Source: Dehalogenimonas etheniformans (GTDB taxonomy: Bacteria; Chloroflexota; Dehalococcoidia; Dehalococcoidales; Dehalococcoidaceae). From it: DNA of 64,000 nt. Below the pieces are notes generated by a model. The model was not told where the DNA came from and made no database searches. It saw only the letters and a list, made by a program, of their open reading frames with translations. Each line of letters starts with the position of its first letter. Position 1 is the stretch's first letter. Shown here in pieces: positions 17,542-26,836 of the stretch. The position numbers and the translations under genes are program-made. The stretch is taken from the NCBI RefSeq assembly GCF_014672715.2, contig NZ_CP058566.2, positions 2,004,323 through 2,068,322 on the forward strand. The letters run 5' to 3'.

Positions 17542-17575
17542 AAAGAGAGGCGCTCATCGGAGCGCCTCTCTTTTT
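17542..17575 (+). terminator. Rho-independent terminator of livK
   Basis: AAAGAGAGGCGCT-CATCGG-AGCGCCTCTCTTT stem followed by a T-run. Confidence 0.9.
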
Positions 17576-17614
17576 ATTGCTAGCCTGAACGTTATGTTAT
17601 AATTTGCGCCTAGT

Positions 17615-17709
17615 GGAGGCGGATAGGCTCTGGTGGGCCTCGCGGTCTTCAAAACCGTAGGCGGCGGCGCAAACCGTCGCGGGGGGTTCGATTCCCTTCC
17701 CCTCCGCCA
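17615..17709 (+). tRNA. selC: tRNA-Sec (anticodon TCA)
   Basis: A 95-nt tRNA with anticodon loop CTTCAAA (TCA, reads UGA), a 6-bp D-stem (AGGCTC/GGGCCT), a long variable arm (GCGGCGG/CCGTCGC) and an encoded GCCA end: all selenocysteine-tRNA traits. The acceptor is irregular: GGAGGCGG against TCCCCTCC leaves C6 unpaired (mismatch or bulge). TATAAT at 17598-17603 is a likely -10 box. It lies directly upstream of selD, selA and selB. Confidence 0.95.
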
Positions 17710-17746
17710 CTTACCCCAAATTCCGTTCCGAAAGGGGGTGGGGCAG

Positions 17747-18787
17747 ATGGCTAAACGCCTGACCGAATATTCAGCGTACTCCGGTTGAGCGGCTAAGATA
17801 GGTCCGGGTGACCTAGCTAAAGCCCTGTGCGGCTTGCCTCTTAAATCCTACCCCGAAGTCCTGGTCGGCCTGGATAAAGCCGACGATGCCGGAGTTTACC
17901 AGCTCACGCCCGAAATCGCCCTGGTGCAAACGATCGATGTTATCACTCCCATCGTCGACGACCCCTTTGCTTTCGGGCAGGTAGCCGCCGCCAACTCTCT
18001 TTCCGATGTCTATGCTATGGGCGGTCGCCCGGTGACGGCGATGAGCTTCGTCGGTTTCCCAAGCGGTAAAATGGAAATAGAAATTCTCCGGCTCATCCTG
18101 GAGGGCGCCATCTCCAAGCTCGACGAGGCAGGCTGCGCGTTAGTGGGCGGCCATTCCGTGAAAGACGATGAGATCAAATTTGGGCTATCGGTGACCGGCG
18201 TTATCGACCCGAAGAATGTGCTCACCAAGGGCGGGGAGAGGCCGGGGGATAAGCTGATCTTGACCAAACCGCTAGGCACGGGCATCCTGAACACCGCACT
18301 CAAAGGCGGCCAGCTTAATGAAACTGAGACGGACGCAGTCATTTCGCAGATGGCATCCTTGAATAAGTCCGCCGCCGAAGTGATGACCGCATTGGGAGCC
18401 CACGCCTCCACCGACATCACCGGTTTCGGGCTTGTCGGCCATGCTGCTGAAATGGTCACTCTCGGCGAGGTTTGTTTCAGATTGAATTGGAATAAGATAC
18501 CATTGATGGAAGGTGCGGAGCGCTGGGCCAAAGCGGGGCTGATCCCGGGGGGGGCATACTCCAATCGGGAATATCGAGAGGACTTACTCGATATTGAAAT
18601 GGACCTCAAAGAGTGGATGCTGGATATCCTCTTCGATCCGCAGACATCAGGTGGTCTTCTGATCGCCGCCCCGGGATCAGTCGCGGACGAAATGCTCAGA
18701 CGGATTCGCGCCGCTGGTTGCCAGACCGCCGCCATTATCGGCGAAGTGGTCGCCGAACCTAAAGGCAGGATAATCATCACTGAATAG
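17747..18787 (+). CDS. selD: Selenide, water dikinase (selenoprotein, in-frame UGA)
   Basis: SelD makes selenophosphate from selenide and ATP, the selenium donor for Sec-tRNA. The true start is ATG 17747 with GGGGTGGGG upstream. The frame reads MAKRLTEYSAYSG, then UGA (17786-17788) as Sec14, then AAKIGPGDL, giving 346 residues, the normal length. Sec14 and Lys17 match the catalytic Cys17/Lys20 pair of E. coli SelD. A hairpin 10 nt after the UGA fits a bacterial SECIS. Reading the UGA as stop would lose the catalytic N-terminus, so this is not a pseudogene. Confidence 0.93.
17799..17815 (+). promoter_or_regulatory. Predicted bacterial SECIS hairpin of selD
   Basis: TAGGT-CCGGGTG-ACCTA begins 10 nt after the UGA. 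Flanking GGCT/AGCC can extend the stem. The position and loop size fit SelB-dependent UGA recoding. Confidence 0.65.
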
Positions 18788-18797
18788 AGGCAGAAAA

Positions 18798-20183
18798 ATG
18801 CCTAACGAAAACCAGAGCGAACTGCGCAAGTTGCCTTCAGTTGAAAAGGTGCTGTCCAGTCCTGAACTTGCAGCTGACATCGAACGTTATTCTCACCCTG
18901 TAGTCACCGCTACCGTTCGCGAAATCGTCGATAAAATCAGGGATAACGTTTCAAAGGGCGGCCAAACCCCACCCCTGGACGCGATCCTCGAAATGGTCAA
19001 ATATCACCTTATTATTGAGTGGCCCGGCTTGTTGGAACCTGTGATCAACGCTACAGGAATCATTCTGCACACTAATCTCGGCCGGGCTCCTTTGTCCGCT
19101 GCAGCCGTCGAGGTACTTTCAAAACTATTAGGCGGCTATTATGCCCTGGAACTCGACCTTGCCACAGGCGAGCGCGGAGTGCGCGCCCAATCCATGGAAA
19201 AGCTGTTGCAGATAGCCAATGGGGCTGAATCAGCCCTGGTGGTCAATAATAACGCCGCGGCTGTGTTGCTTGTTCTGTCTACCCTTGCCAAGGGCAGAGA
19301 GGTTATCGTCTCCCGCGGCGAATTGGTACAGATCGGAGGCGGTTTCCGGGTTCCTGAGGTAATGGCTGCCTCCGGGGCGATACTCCGCGAGGTAGGCACC
19401 ACCAACCAGACTTTCATTCGCGACTTCGAGACTGCGGTTTCAGACCAAACAGCGATGCTACTTGCAGTTCACCGCTCCAATTTCGCTATCCGCGGCTTTA
19501 CCCACGACGCCTCGCTACCGGAACTCAAGGAACTGGCCAAGCAGTTCGACCTGCCGCTGATCTATGACCTCGGTTCGGGCGCTATTATCGACACCGCTAC
19601 GTTCGGTATGACCCATGAGCCGACGATTGGGGAAGCGCTGGCTTCCGGCGCCGACATCGTCTGCATCTCCGGCGACAAACTCTTCGGGGGGCCGCAGTGC
19701 GGCATCATCCTGGGCAAGAAGTTCTATGTCGACAGACTCCGCAGGAATCCCCTGCTGAGAGCCCTCAGAATCGATAAATACGCCGCCATCGCCCTCACTG
19801 CCACCGTTTTACAATACCTCAAGGGACAGGCCGCAGAACTGCCCGTCTACCGCATGATGGGCGAGACGCTGGATAATCTGACCCGCCGCGCCGATGTTTT
19901 GGTTGAGAACCTGGCGACGGCCGATTTCTCTGCAGAGGTGACCGATGGCGAGAGCCTGGCAGGCGGCGGTTCTCTGCCGGATGAAACCCTGCCGACCCGT
20001 CTGGTTGTTGTTGCCGTAAAAGGCTCGATGGATGAATTCTGCCGTAAGTTACGGCTTGGTACACCCCCGGTGATGGGATGCGTTCGCGAGGGCAAATTCG
20101 TCATCGATCTGCGGACGGTCTTTCCCGACCAAGATACCATATTGGTCAATGCCATCGCGGATGCCGGAAAATCCAAGCATTAA
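18798..20183 (+). CDS. selA: L-seryl-tRNA(Sec) selenium transferase
   Basis: A 461-residue PLP enzyme that converts Ser-tRNA(Sec) to Sec-tRNA(Sec) with selenophosphate. The PLP lysine is K294 in SGDKLFGGPQCG. The N-terminal domain that grips tRNA(Sec) and the GRAPLS region are present. It starts 10 bp after selD. It is the bacterial-type, one-step enzyme, so no PSTK/SepSecS is required. Confidence 0.95.
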   Translation: MPNENQSELRKLPSVEKVLSSPELAADIERYSHPVVTATVREIVDKIRDNVSKGGQTPPLDAILEMVKYHLIIEWPGLLEPVINATGIILHTNLGRAPLSAAAVEVLSKLLGGYYALELDLATGERGVRAQSMEKLLQIANGAESALVVNNNAAAVLLVLSTLAKGREVIVSRGELVQIGGGFRVPEVMAASGAILREVGTTNQTFIRDFETAVSDQTAMLLAVHRSNFAIRGFTHDASLPELKELAKQFDLPLIYDLGSGAIIDTATFGMTHEPTIGEALASGADIVCISGDKLFGGPQCGIILGKKFYVDRLRRNPLLRALRIDKYAAIALTATVLQYLKGQAAELPVYRMMGETLDNLTRRADVLVENLATADFSAEVTDGESLAGGGSLPDETLPTRLVVVAVKGSMDEFCRKLRLGTPPVMGCVREGKFVIDLRTVFPDQDTILVNAIADAGKSKH

Positions 20184-20334
20184 TGTCTGAATTCTAAATA
20201 AATCCAAATATCTAAATACAAAATCCAAACCCTGGGGATTTTGAATTTGAAGTATTGGATTTTAACATTGTTTAGTGCTTAGCTATTGGGATTTAGGATT
20301 TGAGCTGCAACATCTTGAAATTGGGGACTGATTC
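20184..20334. repeat. AT-rich intergenic dyad repeat between selA and selB
   Basis: Words such as aaataaatccaaatatc, aaaatccaaac on one side and ggattttgaatttg, attgggatttaggattt on the other make an imperfect inverted repeat of the same style as 13599-13753. It contains no ORF. It leaves selB to start from TTG at 20335. Confidence 0.55.
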
Positions 20335-22215
20335 TTGATCACATTAGGAACGGCCGGTCACATCGACCACGGTAAGTCGAGCATAGTGAAGGCGCTCACC
20401 TCCATCGATCCTGATCGCCTACCGGAGGAAAAAGAGCGCGGCATGACGATCGACCTGGGTTTCGCTTGGTTCGCCTTGCCTTCTGGTGAAAAAGTCGGCC
20501 TTGTCGACGTCCCTGGCCACCAGCACTTCGTCCGTAACGTCATTCCGGGCCTCACCGGCATCGACGCCGCAATGCTCATCGTCGCCGCAGATGACGGATG
20601 GATGCCGCAGACTGAAGAGCACCTGCAGATCATCGACCTTCTAGGTATAGATCGAGGTCTTGTCGTCCTCAACAAAGTCGACCTTGCCGAAGCCGACTGG
20701 CGGGAAATGGTCAAAAACGATATCGTAGCTCACCTTGCCTGCACCAGCCTCGAGGGAACCCCGCTAATCGAGGTATCAGCCAAAACCGGCCAGGGCATCG
20801 ACGGATTAAAGACCGCTATCGAGGAATTGGCTGTCGATGTCCGTCAACAGGACATCAAGAAGCCTCGCCTTCCGATCGACCGGGTCTTCAACATCAAGGG
20901 CACCGGCACGGTAATCACCGGCACTCTGCATCACGGCTCGTTATCCCTCGGGGATGAAATCGTCATACTTCCGAAAGGCATTTCAGCCCATATCCGCGCT
21001 ATCGAAAGCTACAAAGAGCACTTGGCTAAAGCGGTTCCCGGCTCCCGCGTCGCCCTGAACCTGTCCGGCGTCAAGAAAGATGAACTCGAACGCGGCGATA
21101 TCATCGTAAAACAAGGGCAGGAGACGCCTTTATCAAGATTTTTGGACGCGGAATTGCGACTATTGCCCGGGGTCAAACAACCTCTTGAAACCGGGACCGA
21201 AGTCTCGGTTTTCTTTGAAACAACCGAACTCCCGGCCAGAGTCATCGGGCTGGAAGGCAAAGAGGTTGCCCCAGGCACTCCGGCCATGGTGCAGCTCAGG
21301 CTCGATCGCGAGGTTTCAACCTTAATCGGCGAGCGTTTCATCCTTAGAAAAAGTTCCCCGGCCGAAACCATTGGCGGCGGGCGGATCCTCGACCCATTGG
21401 CTGAACGATACCAATTAAAAACCGCCGCTCAAGAACTGGACCGGCTCATTGCTCGCCGCAAACTAGACCTGGATTCACTGGTAACGACCGAGTTGTTAAA
21501 ATTCCATTTCGCAGTCAGGCGCCGCTTCCTGAGCGACAGTCCTTTCAGTGAAGCGGCAATTTCGAAGTCAATCGAGGGATTGACTCAAAAAGGGAAGTTG
21601 AACGCTCGCGGTGACTGGCTCGTCGGTGGCGATTTCTGGATCGACCAAACGCGCAAATTGTTCGATGTGCTGGCTGGAGAACACAAGGCTGAACCGCTCA
21701 AGAAAGGATTGTCTCAGGCGGAGGCAGCAGCGAAGCTGGCTCTGCCGCCTGAGCTGTTTGCCGCCCTCGTCGATGAACTCGTCAGCACCAATAAAATCAT
21801 CCGCTCCGAAGACATCCTGGCTCTTTCAAGCCATAAGCCGATGCTCTCAGGCGGACAGTCGGATATGGAGAACCGCATCATTGCGGCGATAGGAAAAAAC
21901 CCGACAGCACCGCCTACCAGGACCGAACTGCTCCAATCCCTGACCGGGGCATCGAACGTCCTTCGCTACTTGTTGGAGCAGGGGAAGGTCATCGAACTGC
22001 CGGACGGCATATTGCTGTCAGCCGCCCAGTACCGTTCAACAAGGCAAAAGGTTATCGATGTTTTGAAATCGAAGGGCCAAATTGCCATCCAGGACATGGC
22101 AGCCATCACGGGATTCTCCCGAAAATATTCGATCCCGTTTCTGACCCGATTGGACCAGGAAGGCATTACCAAGCGCCAGGAAAACGTCCGGATTCCAGCC
22201 CGCAAGCTGGAATAA
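20335..22215 (+). CDS. selB: Selenocysteine-specific elongation factor
   Basis: A 626-residue SelB. The N-terminal GTPase has G1 GHIDHGKS (residues 8-15), DVPGHQH and NKVDLA. EF-Tu-like beta-barrels follow. The C-terminal winged-helix repeats (about 400-626) bind the SECIS hairpin. It delivers Sec-tRNA to UGA codons. The start is TTG at 20335, giving MITLGTAGHIDHGKSS as expected for the family. It completes the selC-D-A-B set. Confidence 0.95.
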   Translation: MITLGTAGHIDHGKSSIVKALTSIDPDRLPEEKERGMTIDLGFAWFALPSGEKVGLVDVPGHQHFVRNVIPGLTGIDAAMLIVAADDGWMPQTEEHLQIIDLLGIDRGLVVLNKVDLAEADWREMVKNDIVAHLACTSLEGTPLIEVSAKTGQGIDGLKTAIEELAVDVRQQDIKKPRLPIDRVFNIKGTGTVITGTLHHGSLSLGDEIVILPKGISAHIRAIESYKEHLAKAVPGSRVALNLSGVKKDELERGDIIVKQGQETPLSRFLDAELRLLPGVKQPLETGTEVSVFFETTELPARVIGLEGKEVAPGTPAMVQLRLDREVSTLIGERFILRKSSPAETIGGGRILDPLAERYQLKTAAQELDRLIARRKLDLDSLVTTELLKFHFAVRRRFLSDSPFSEAAISKSIEGLTQKGKLNARGDWLVGGDFWIDQTRKLFDVLAGEHKAEPLKKGLSQAEAAAKLALPPELFAALVDELVSTNKIIRSEDILALSSHKPMLSGGQSDMENRIIAAIGKNPTAPPTRTELLQSLTGASNVLRYLLEQGKVIELPDGILLSAAQYRSTRQKVIDVLKSKGQIAIQDMAAITGFSRKYSIPFLTRLDQEGITKRQENVRIPARKLE

Positions 22216-22229
22216 CATTCTCGGTCTTT

Positions 22230-22442
22230 TTAGCGCGTCGTGGTCGGTGGTACCGACGTTGTGGGGGCGGTAGTCACCGTTGCGGAAGTTGTCGGAGGGC
22301 GGGTCGTCGTGGTGACAGGTGTGAATGTCTGGGTCGGCTCAGGATTTATGGCCTCATTGACCCCGAAAACCAGGCTGATGACTGCTGCGGCAATCACCGG
22401 GGCTGTAACCACAATGCTTTTGGTCAGTGACGCATCAGCCAT
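22230..22442 (-). CDS. Small membrane protein with Thr/Pro-rich tail
   Basis: ATG at 22442 with GGAGG at good spacing gives a 70-residue protein. It has one hydrophobic segment (IVVTAPVIAAAVISLVFGV), then an outer tail made almost only of Thr, Pro, Val and Ala. No family recognised. It lies 36 bp downstream of apbE on the same strand and may end that operon. The tail could be a wall-spanning or glycosylated linker, which is only a guess. Confidence 0.6.
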   Translation of the reverse strand: MADASLTKSIVVTAPVIAAAVISLVFGVNEAINPEPTQTFTPVTTTTRPPTTSATVTTAPTTSVPPTTTR

Positions 22443-22477
22443 TTTCAACCTCCAAAAGAACCCTTAAGAATATCTGA

Positions 22478-23515
22478 CTATTCCGGCAGGACCTGCACCG
22501 CACCCTCGAAACCGCTGGTGGTGTACTTGTTCATGTTCTTGTCGATGAGGAGCGCCTCAACTCCCGGCAGGCTTTCCAGAAGCGACAGGGCGTCGGTTTT
22601 GCCCAGAACCATCGCCGAAGTAGACAGTGCATCGGCGTAGGTCGTATCGGAGGCTAGAACCGTCGCCGAAGCCAGTTCCCTCGGCGAATGACCTATCCTC
22701 GGATCGATGATGTGATTCCAGCTGAAATCGGGGGTAAAGGTGTTTTCATAGTCCCCGGAGGTGGCGATAGAATCGTTGGTCGTCTGGAAGACCTCATAGT
22801 AACCCGCCAGGGCCCTCGGGTGAGTCAAGCCGATCTTCCACGGCTGTCCGTCGTCCCTGGCGCCCCGGAGTGACATATCGCCGGAGCCAGCGACGAGAAC
22901 TCTCGAATAACCGCGGCCGCGGAGCAATGACGCGGTCTGGTCAACCACAAACCCCTTGGCGATGCTGTCAAGGGTTAGGCACATGCCCGGCGCCGCCAGT
23001 GAAATCCTCTTATCTTTGACCTCGATGCCTGAATAATTCACGAGGTCTTTGGCCGCATCGATCTGCTTTTCGGACGGAGGCGCGCCGCCGTCGGCAAAAC
23101 TATCGACATAGAGGTTGAGGAGCGGCAGAACGCTTACGTCATAGGCGCCGCCGGTGATGTCGGATATATGTTTGGCTTTTTGCATGATGCCTAGAAGTTC
23201 GGGGGCGGCATTATCGACATAACCGTCACGGTTCAACATCGCCAGATCGCTGCCCGGGTCGAAACGCGACAGGATCGATGACAACCGCTCGACCTCGGCA
23301 AAGCCTCCCTGAATCGCCTTGGCGGCCAGTTCCGGTTCGGTGTCAACGAGTTTGATAGTGATGAACGTCCCCAGGAGTTGGCGCGTCTCGCTGACCTCTT
23401 TAACTCCGCCGGTAGCCAGCAGTTCTCTGATCCCCAATCCGCCAAGTGCCAGGACGCCTGCCCCGACGGCACTGATACGGACGAAATCGCGCCGGGTGAG
23501 TTTTTTGTTCAACAT
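22478..23515 (-). CDS. apbE: FAD:protein FMN transferase (ApbE), Tat-exported
   Basis: A 345-residue ApbE. The Tat signal is TRRDFVRISAVGAG (residues 7-20), followed by the flavin-transferase domain with GGAYDVSVLPLLNLY, LDSIAKGFVVD and a GSGDMSLRG glycine motif. It covalently attaches FMN to Thr/Ser of partner proteins outside the membrane. The likely substrate is encoded at the head of the same operon (25362-26567), which carries a STGATRSS site. Tat genes lie about 3.3 kb away. Confidence 0.92.
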   Translation of the reverse strand: MLNKKLTRRDFVRISAVGAGVLALGGLGIRELLATGGVKEVSETRQLLGTFITIKLVDTEPELAAKAIQGGFAEVERLSSILSRFDPGSDLAMLNRDGYVDNAAPELLGIMQKAKHISDITGGAYDVSVLPLLNLYVDSFADGGAPPSEKQIDAAKDLVNYSGIEVKDKRISLAAPGMCLTLDSIAKGFVVDQTASLLRGRGYSRVLVAGSGDMSLRGARDDGQPWKIGLTHPRALAGYYEVFQTTNDSIATSGDYENTFTPDFSWNHIIDPRIGHSPRELASATVLASDTTYADALSTSAMVLGKTDALSLLESLPGVEALLIDKNMNKYTTSGFEGAVQVLPE

Positions 23516-23535
23516 AATTCCTGCCTCACTGGAGG

Positions 23536-25344
23536 TTAAGCATTGATCTTAGAAAGCAGCACCGCCGCGATGAGCAGCACCCCGGCCGCCACCAGGATTC
23601 TCAGTGCGTACAAATATACTTTACGCTTGCCGGCCTGCTCGGCGGACTCGGCCTTTTCAGCCGCTCTCCTAGCCTCCACCACGGTGGTATAGCCGACGCC
23701 GGGCGTGATGGCGTTCCACATGCAGGCCTCCACGCAGCGGCCGCAGAAAACACAGGCGCTGGTGTCAAGTGAATAGTCTTTAAGGTCGTAGCACAGGTCG
23801 CACTTGAGACAGCGCTCGGCGTCGAGTTTGGCCGCTTTTTCTTCAAGTGTCTGCTCCGAAGCGGCCATGCTGCCGTCAGCCGCCCGTACCTGTTTCACCG
23901 GAACCGGTGAGGGCATTCTTCTTAAGAGGCTCCGGATTGGCGTTACCGCTTTGGAGGACTCCGGGGGAGCCAACTGCTGGTCGAGGTTGCCGCTGCCGCC
24001 TAAGTATCTGTCAACCATCGAGGCGGTCCAGCGTCCGGCGGCGATCGATTCGACTACCGAACGCTGTTCGTTCACGGCGTCGCCGGCGGCAAAAACGCCT
24101 CTTCTGCTGACCTCGAGATTTCCCTGTGGCGTGTCGCCGGCCCTGCCAAGCGCCGAAATCACTATGTCGGCCGGGTATCTTTCCTCGGTGTTAGGCAGCG
24201 GATCATAGCCTAACTCGCCTGCCCGATCGTAACCGAAGGCACGGATTTTCTGCCCCAGAATACCGGCAGCTTTGCTATTTTCCGAATACACACGGTAAAA
24301 GAGTGACGAGGAATGGACGATAACACCCTCGGCCACGGCTTCATCGACCTCGAACGAGTCGGCTTCACGATCACCGGTGTGTTCCTGGCCGAAGATGTGG
24401 ACTTCCTTGGCGCCGGAGCGCGCCGCGGCCACCGCCAGGCGGAAGGCCAGGCTGCCGCCGCCCAGGATGATCACTTTCTGGCCAAATTCCACCGGCTTAC
24501 CGGCGTCGACGTCAGCCATGACGGTCTCACCATCGGAAACCCCGGCATCCCGGGAGCCGGGAATGGGCAATTTCAAGGACTTTCCCCAGCCGAGGATGCC
24601 GATAGCCAGTACCGACGAGTCAAAACCCTGGGCAAACAGGGAATCGATTGATTCGACCCTGGAGTTAGTTTTGATGTCTACCCCGATGCTCTCGATGGTG
24701 CCTATCTCGAGGTTCATCACGTTCTTGGGCAGTTGGTACTCAGGAATACTTGAGAGCATCTTGCCGCCCTTGTCCGGCAGCGCCTCGAACACAGTTACCT
24801 TGTGCCCCAGGAGAGCCAGGAAGTAGGCGGTCGACAAACCGGCCGGACCCGACCCGATCACCGCCACTTTTTTACCGGTGGCGGGGGCGATCTTCAGATT
24901 CTTGCGCCATGAGCCATCGTCTTTTTCGGCGGCGAAGCGCTTGAGCGCTCTGATGAGGAGCGACCCTTCGTACTCGTTGCGCTGGCACTCTGCCTCGCAG
25001 GGGTGCTTGCAGATGTAGCCGAGCACCAGCGGGAACGGCACCCGCTCGCGCATGACCGCCACTGCTTCGGCATACTTGCCCTCGGCGATAAAGCGGATGT
25101 ACCGGGAGGCGTCCAACCCCGCCGGACACGCCTGGGAGCAAGGGGCGGTACGCATGCGTTTCTTGACCTGCCGGGTACGATTAAGGGTGATGGCGTCAAC
25201 CGGACAGGCGCGGTCGCAGCGGTCGCAGGCGGTGCATTTGGCTTCAGACCACTTGAATTCCTGGTGTGCGCCAAACGTCTGCCTGCCCCTTGAAACGGCT
25301 TGTTCCGGGACGATGACGATATTCTTATTGTCGATTTTAGCCAA
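23536..25344 (-). CDS. FAD/NAD(P)-dependent oxidoreductase with ferredoxin domains and C-terminal membrane anchor
   Basis: Start TTG 25344 (GGAGG upstream) is favoured over ATG 25401, which would overlap the upstream gene. The 602 residues begin with a CxxCxxCxxxCP ferredoxin cluster. A GltD-like cysteine-rich helical region and a two-dinucleotide pyridine nucleotide-disulfide reductase domain (VAVIGSGPAGLSTAYF) follow. A second ferredoxin region (CLKCDLC, CVFCGRCVEAC) and a membrane helix close it. It probably passes electrons between NAD(P)H or ferredoxin and the membrane FMN protein encoded just upstream. The direction cannot be told. Confidence 0.8.
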   Translation of the reverse strand: MAKIDNKNIVIVPEQAVSRGRQTFGAHQEFKWSEAKCTACDRCDRACPVDAITLNRTRQVKKRMRTAPCSQACPAGLDASRYIRFIAEGKYAEAVAVMRERVPFPLVLGYICKHPCEAECQRNEYEGSLLIRALKRFAAEKDDGSWRKNLKIAPATGKKVAVIGSGPAGLSTAYFLALLGHKVTVFEALPDKGGKMLSSIPEYQLPKNVMNLEIGTIESIGVDIKTNSRVESIDSLFAQGFDSSVLAIGILGWGKSLKLPIPGSRDAGVSDGETVMADVDAGKPVEFGQKVIILGGGSLAFRLAVAAARSGAKEVHIFGQEHTGDREADSFEVDEAVAEGVIVHSSSLFYRVYSENSKAAGILGQKIRAFGYDRAGELGYDPLPNTEERYPADIVISALGRAGDTPQGNLEVSRRGVFAAGDAVNEQRSVVESIAAGRWTASMVDRYLGGSGNLDQQLAPPESSKAVTPIRSLLRRMPSPVPVKQVRAADGSMAASEQTLEEKAAKLDAERCLKCDLCYDLKDYSLDTSACVFCGRCVEACMWNAITPGVGYTTVVEARRAAEKAESAEQAGKRKVYLYALRILVAAGVLLIAAVLLSKINA

Positions 25345-25361
25345 TTCAGTTTCCTCCGGCG

Positions 25362-26567
25362 CTAGCGGGCGGTGAGCCGTCCGTAGGTACTTACCGCCCA
25401 TGTCCGAATCTTAAGCACGATATCCATGGTGGCGCCCACCGGACACAGGTAATGGCACCAGAAGTTGTAGATAAAGAGGCCGACCCCGAGGACCGACACT
25501 ACAAGTATCCAGTTGGACAGGTTGCCCTGCAGGCTGAAAACGGTATTCCACGGCTCGAATACGGCAAGTTGTGGCGACCTGAAGATGAACACCAGCATGA
25601 CTACTGCCCACAGGATGAAGTACCGGCTGTTCCTGAGGGTTATTTGGAGCCGGCTGACAGGCCTCACCTGGCTTCCGCCCAGGAAATGGATGCCTTCCTG
25701 GAGCGCCGAGAAAGGACAGATCCAGAAACACCAGAAGTTCTTACCCACTGTAAGCGCAAGTATCAGGACGCCAAATACCATGATGTAAAGAAGGGGATTG
25801 GTGAATATCGAAGGCGCGTAGCCGATCGGGAAGACGATGAAGTTGATGAGCGATAGCATCGCCGATGCCCAAACTCCGAATACCGCCAGGCCGAAAATAA
25901 GCATGACATAGCGCGGCCAACGCTTCTGTTTAAGTGCGGGGATTGTCCTGAATGCAACAACGAGGGCGAGGGCAATAATGAGGAGGATCTCCTCCGGACC
26001 GATTTTGAGTTGCTGGGCGGGTCCGACGAACGGCTTGCCGAGTTGTTCGGCCAGGAGCAGGCGCCCGCCGTAAACACCCTGGGCTACGCCGGTGGACGAA
26101 CGCGTGGCGCCGGTTGATGCATCAATGTCGGTCCCGATAGTGAACGGGTCAGAGAAAGTCCGCCCTATATACTGGCTGAAATAGTTGGGGAAATCTCCGA
26201 GGGCTTTGTTTAGCCTGGCGTACCATACCGGCGTCTCTTTGAGTTCCGGCACCTGGACGTTGGTGATGGTGCCGTCCATGGTCCAGGCCACCATCACTAC
26301 CATCGGGCCGGCATAGCCCTGTCCCTTGCCAGCGGTGACCCAGCCGGTCTGGGTACCGTTGGCCGATGCTGAATAAAGGTACTGTCCGTCGGAGGGTTTG
26401 CTTGAAACAAGCTCGAAAGTAGCGTTGGGGACCACATCCGGGAGGTATTTGGCGACGTCAGTGTTGAGATTGAGTTGTCCGAAGATCCAGGCGCCGGCGA
26501 GGGAAACTACGGCCGCGATGACAAGCACCGACCTGCCGTGATTACGCCAGAAACTGCTTTGCGTCAA
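25362..26567 (-). CDS. NosR/NapH-like FMN-binding membrane electron-transfer protein
   Basis: The start is uncertain. TTG 26567 has GAGG upstream and gives 401 residues; the frame is open to 26624. It has a signal-anchor helix, then an extracytoplasmic FMN-binding domain with DASTGATRSSTGV, the ApbE flavinylation site. At least four membrane helices follow, with FWCFWICPFSALQ and FWCHYLCPVGA. These are Cx3CP motifs of the NapH/CcoG/NosR polyferredoxin-type membrane proteins. It likely conducts electrons across the membrane to a covalent flavin. It heads the operon with the oxidoreductase and apbE. Confidence 0.8.
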   Translation of the reverse strand: MTQSSFWRNHGRSVLVIAAVVSLAGAWIFGQLNLNTDVAKYLPDVVPNATFELVSSKPSDGQYLYSASANGTQTGWVTAGKGQGYAGPMVVMVAWTMDGTITNVQVPELKETPVWYARLNKALGDFPNYFSQYIGRTFSDPFTIGTDIDASTGATRSSTGVAQGVYGGRLLLAEQLGKPFVGPAQQLKIGPEEILLIIALALVVAFRTIPALKQKRWPRYVMLIFGLAVFGVWASAMLSLINFIVFPIGYAPSIFTNPLLYIMVFGVLILALTVGKNFWCFWICPFSALQEGIHFLGGSQVRPVSRLQITLRNSRYFILWAVVMLVFIFRSPQLAVFEPWNTVFSLQGNLSNWILVVSVLGVGLFIYNFWCHYLCPVGATMDIVLKIRTWAVSTYGRLTAR

Positions 26568-26836
26568 ATCATGCCTCGCTTCCTGTACCCCCGTCACCCC
26601 ACGCGGGTAAACCGCCCTTAACAAAAGAAGTATCGGCAGATTATAGTTCTGGATTTTTGGAGTGTCAATACGCCAATAAACGCAGATAGCGAATATTTTG
26701 GTGATAAAATTAGAAAGTATAACGTTTAATCAGTTTAGGTCCGTAGAAAAAGGGATAAAAAAGGAAAAATGACACCAGGGGGAGAACAAATATTTTTAAG
26801 AGAATTCCCCGGTAAGGGTAAAACACCCGGTGGGTA

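Noticed and set aside
17747..17833. selD as a truncated pseudogene starting after the UGA
   Set aside because: The UGA is at the catalytic Cys/Sec position, a SECIS-like hairpin follows and selC is adjacent.
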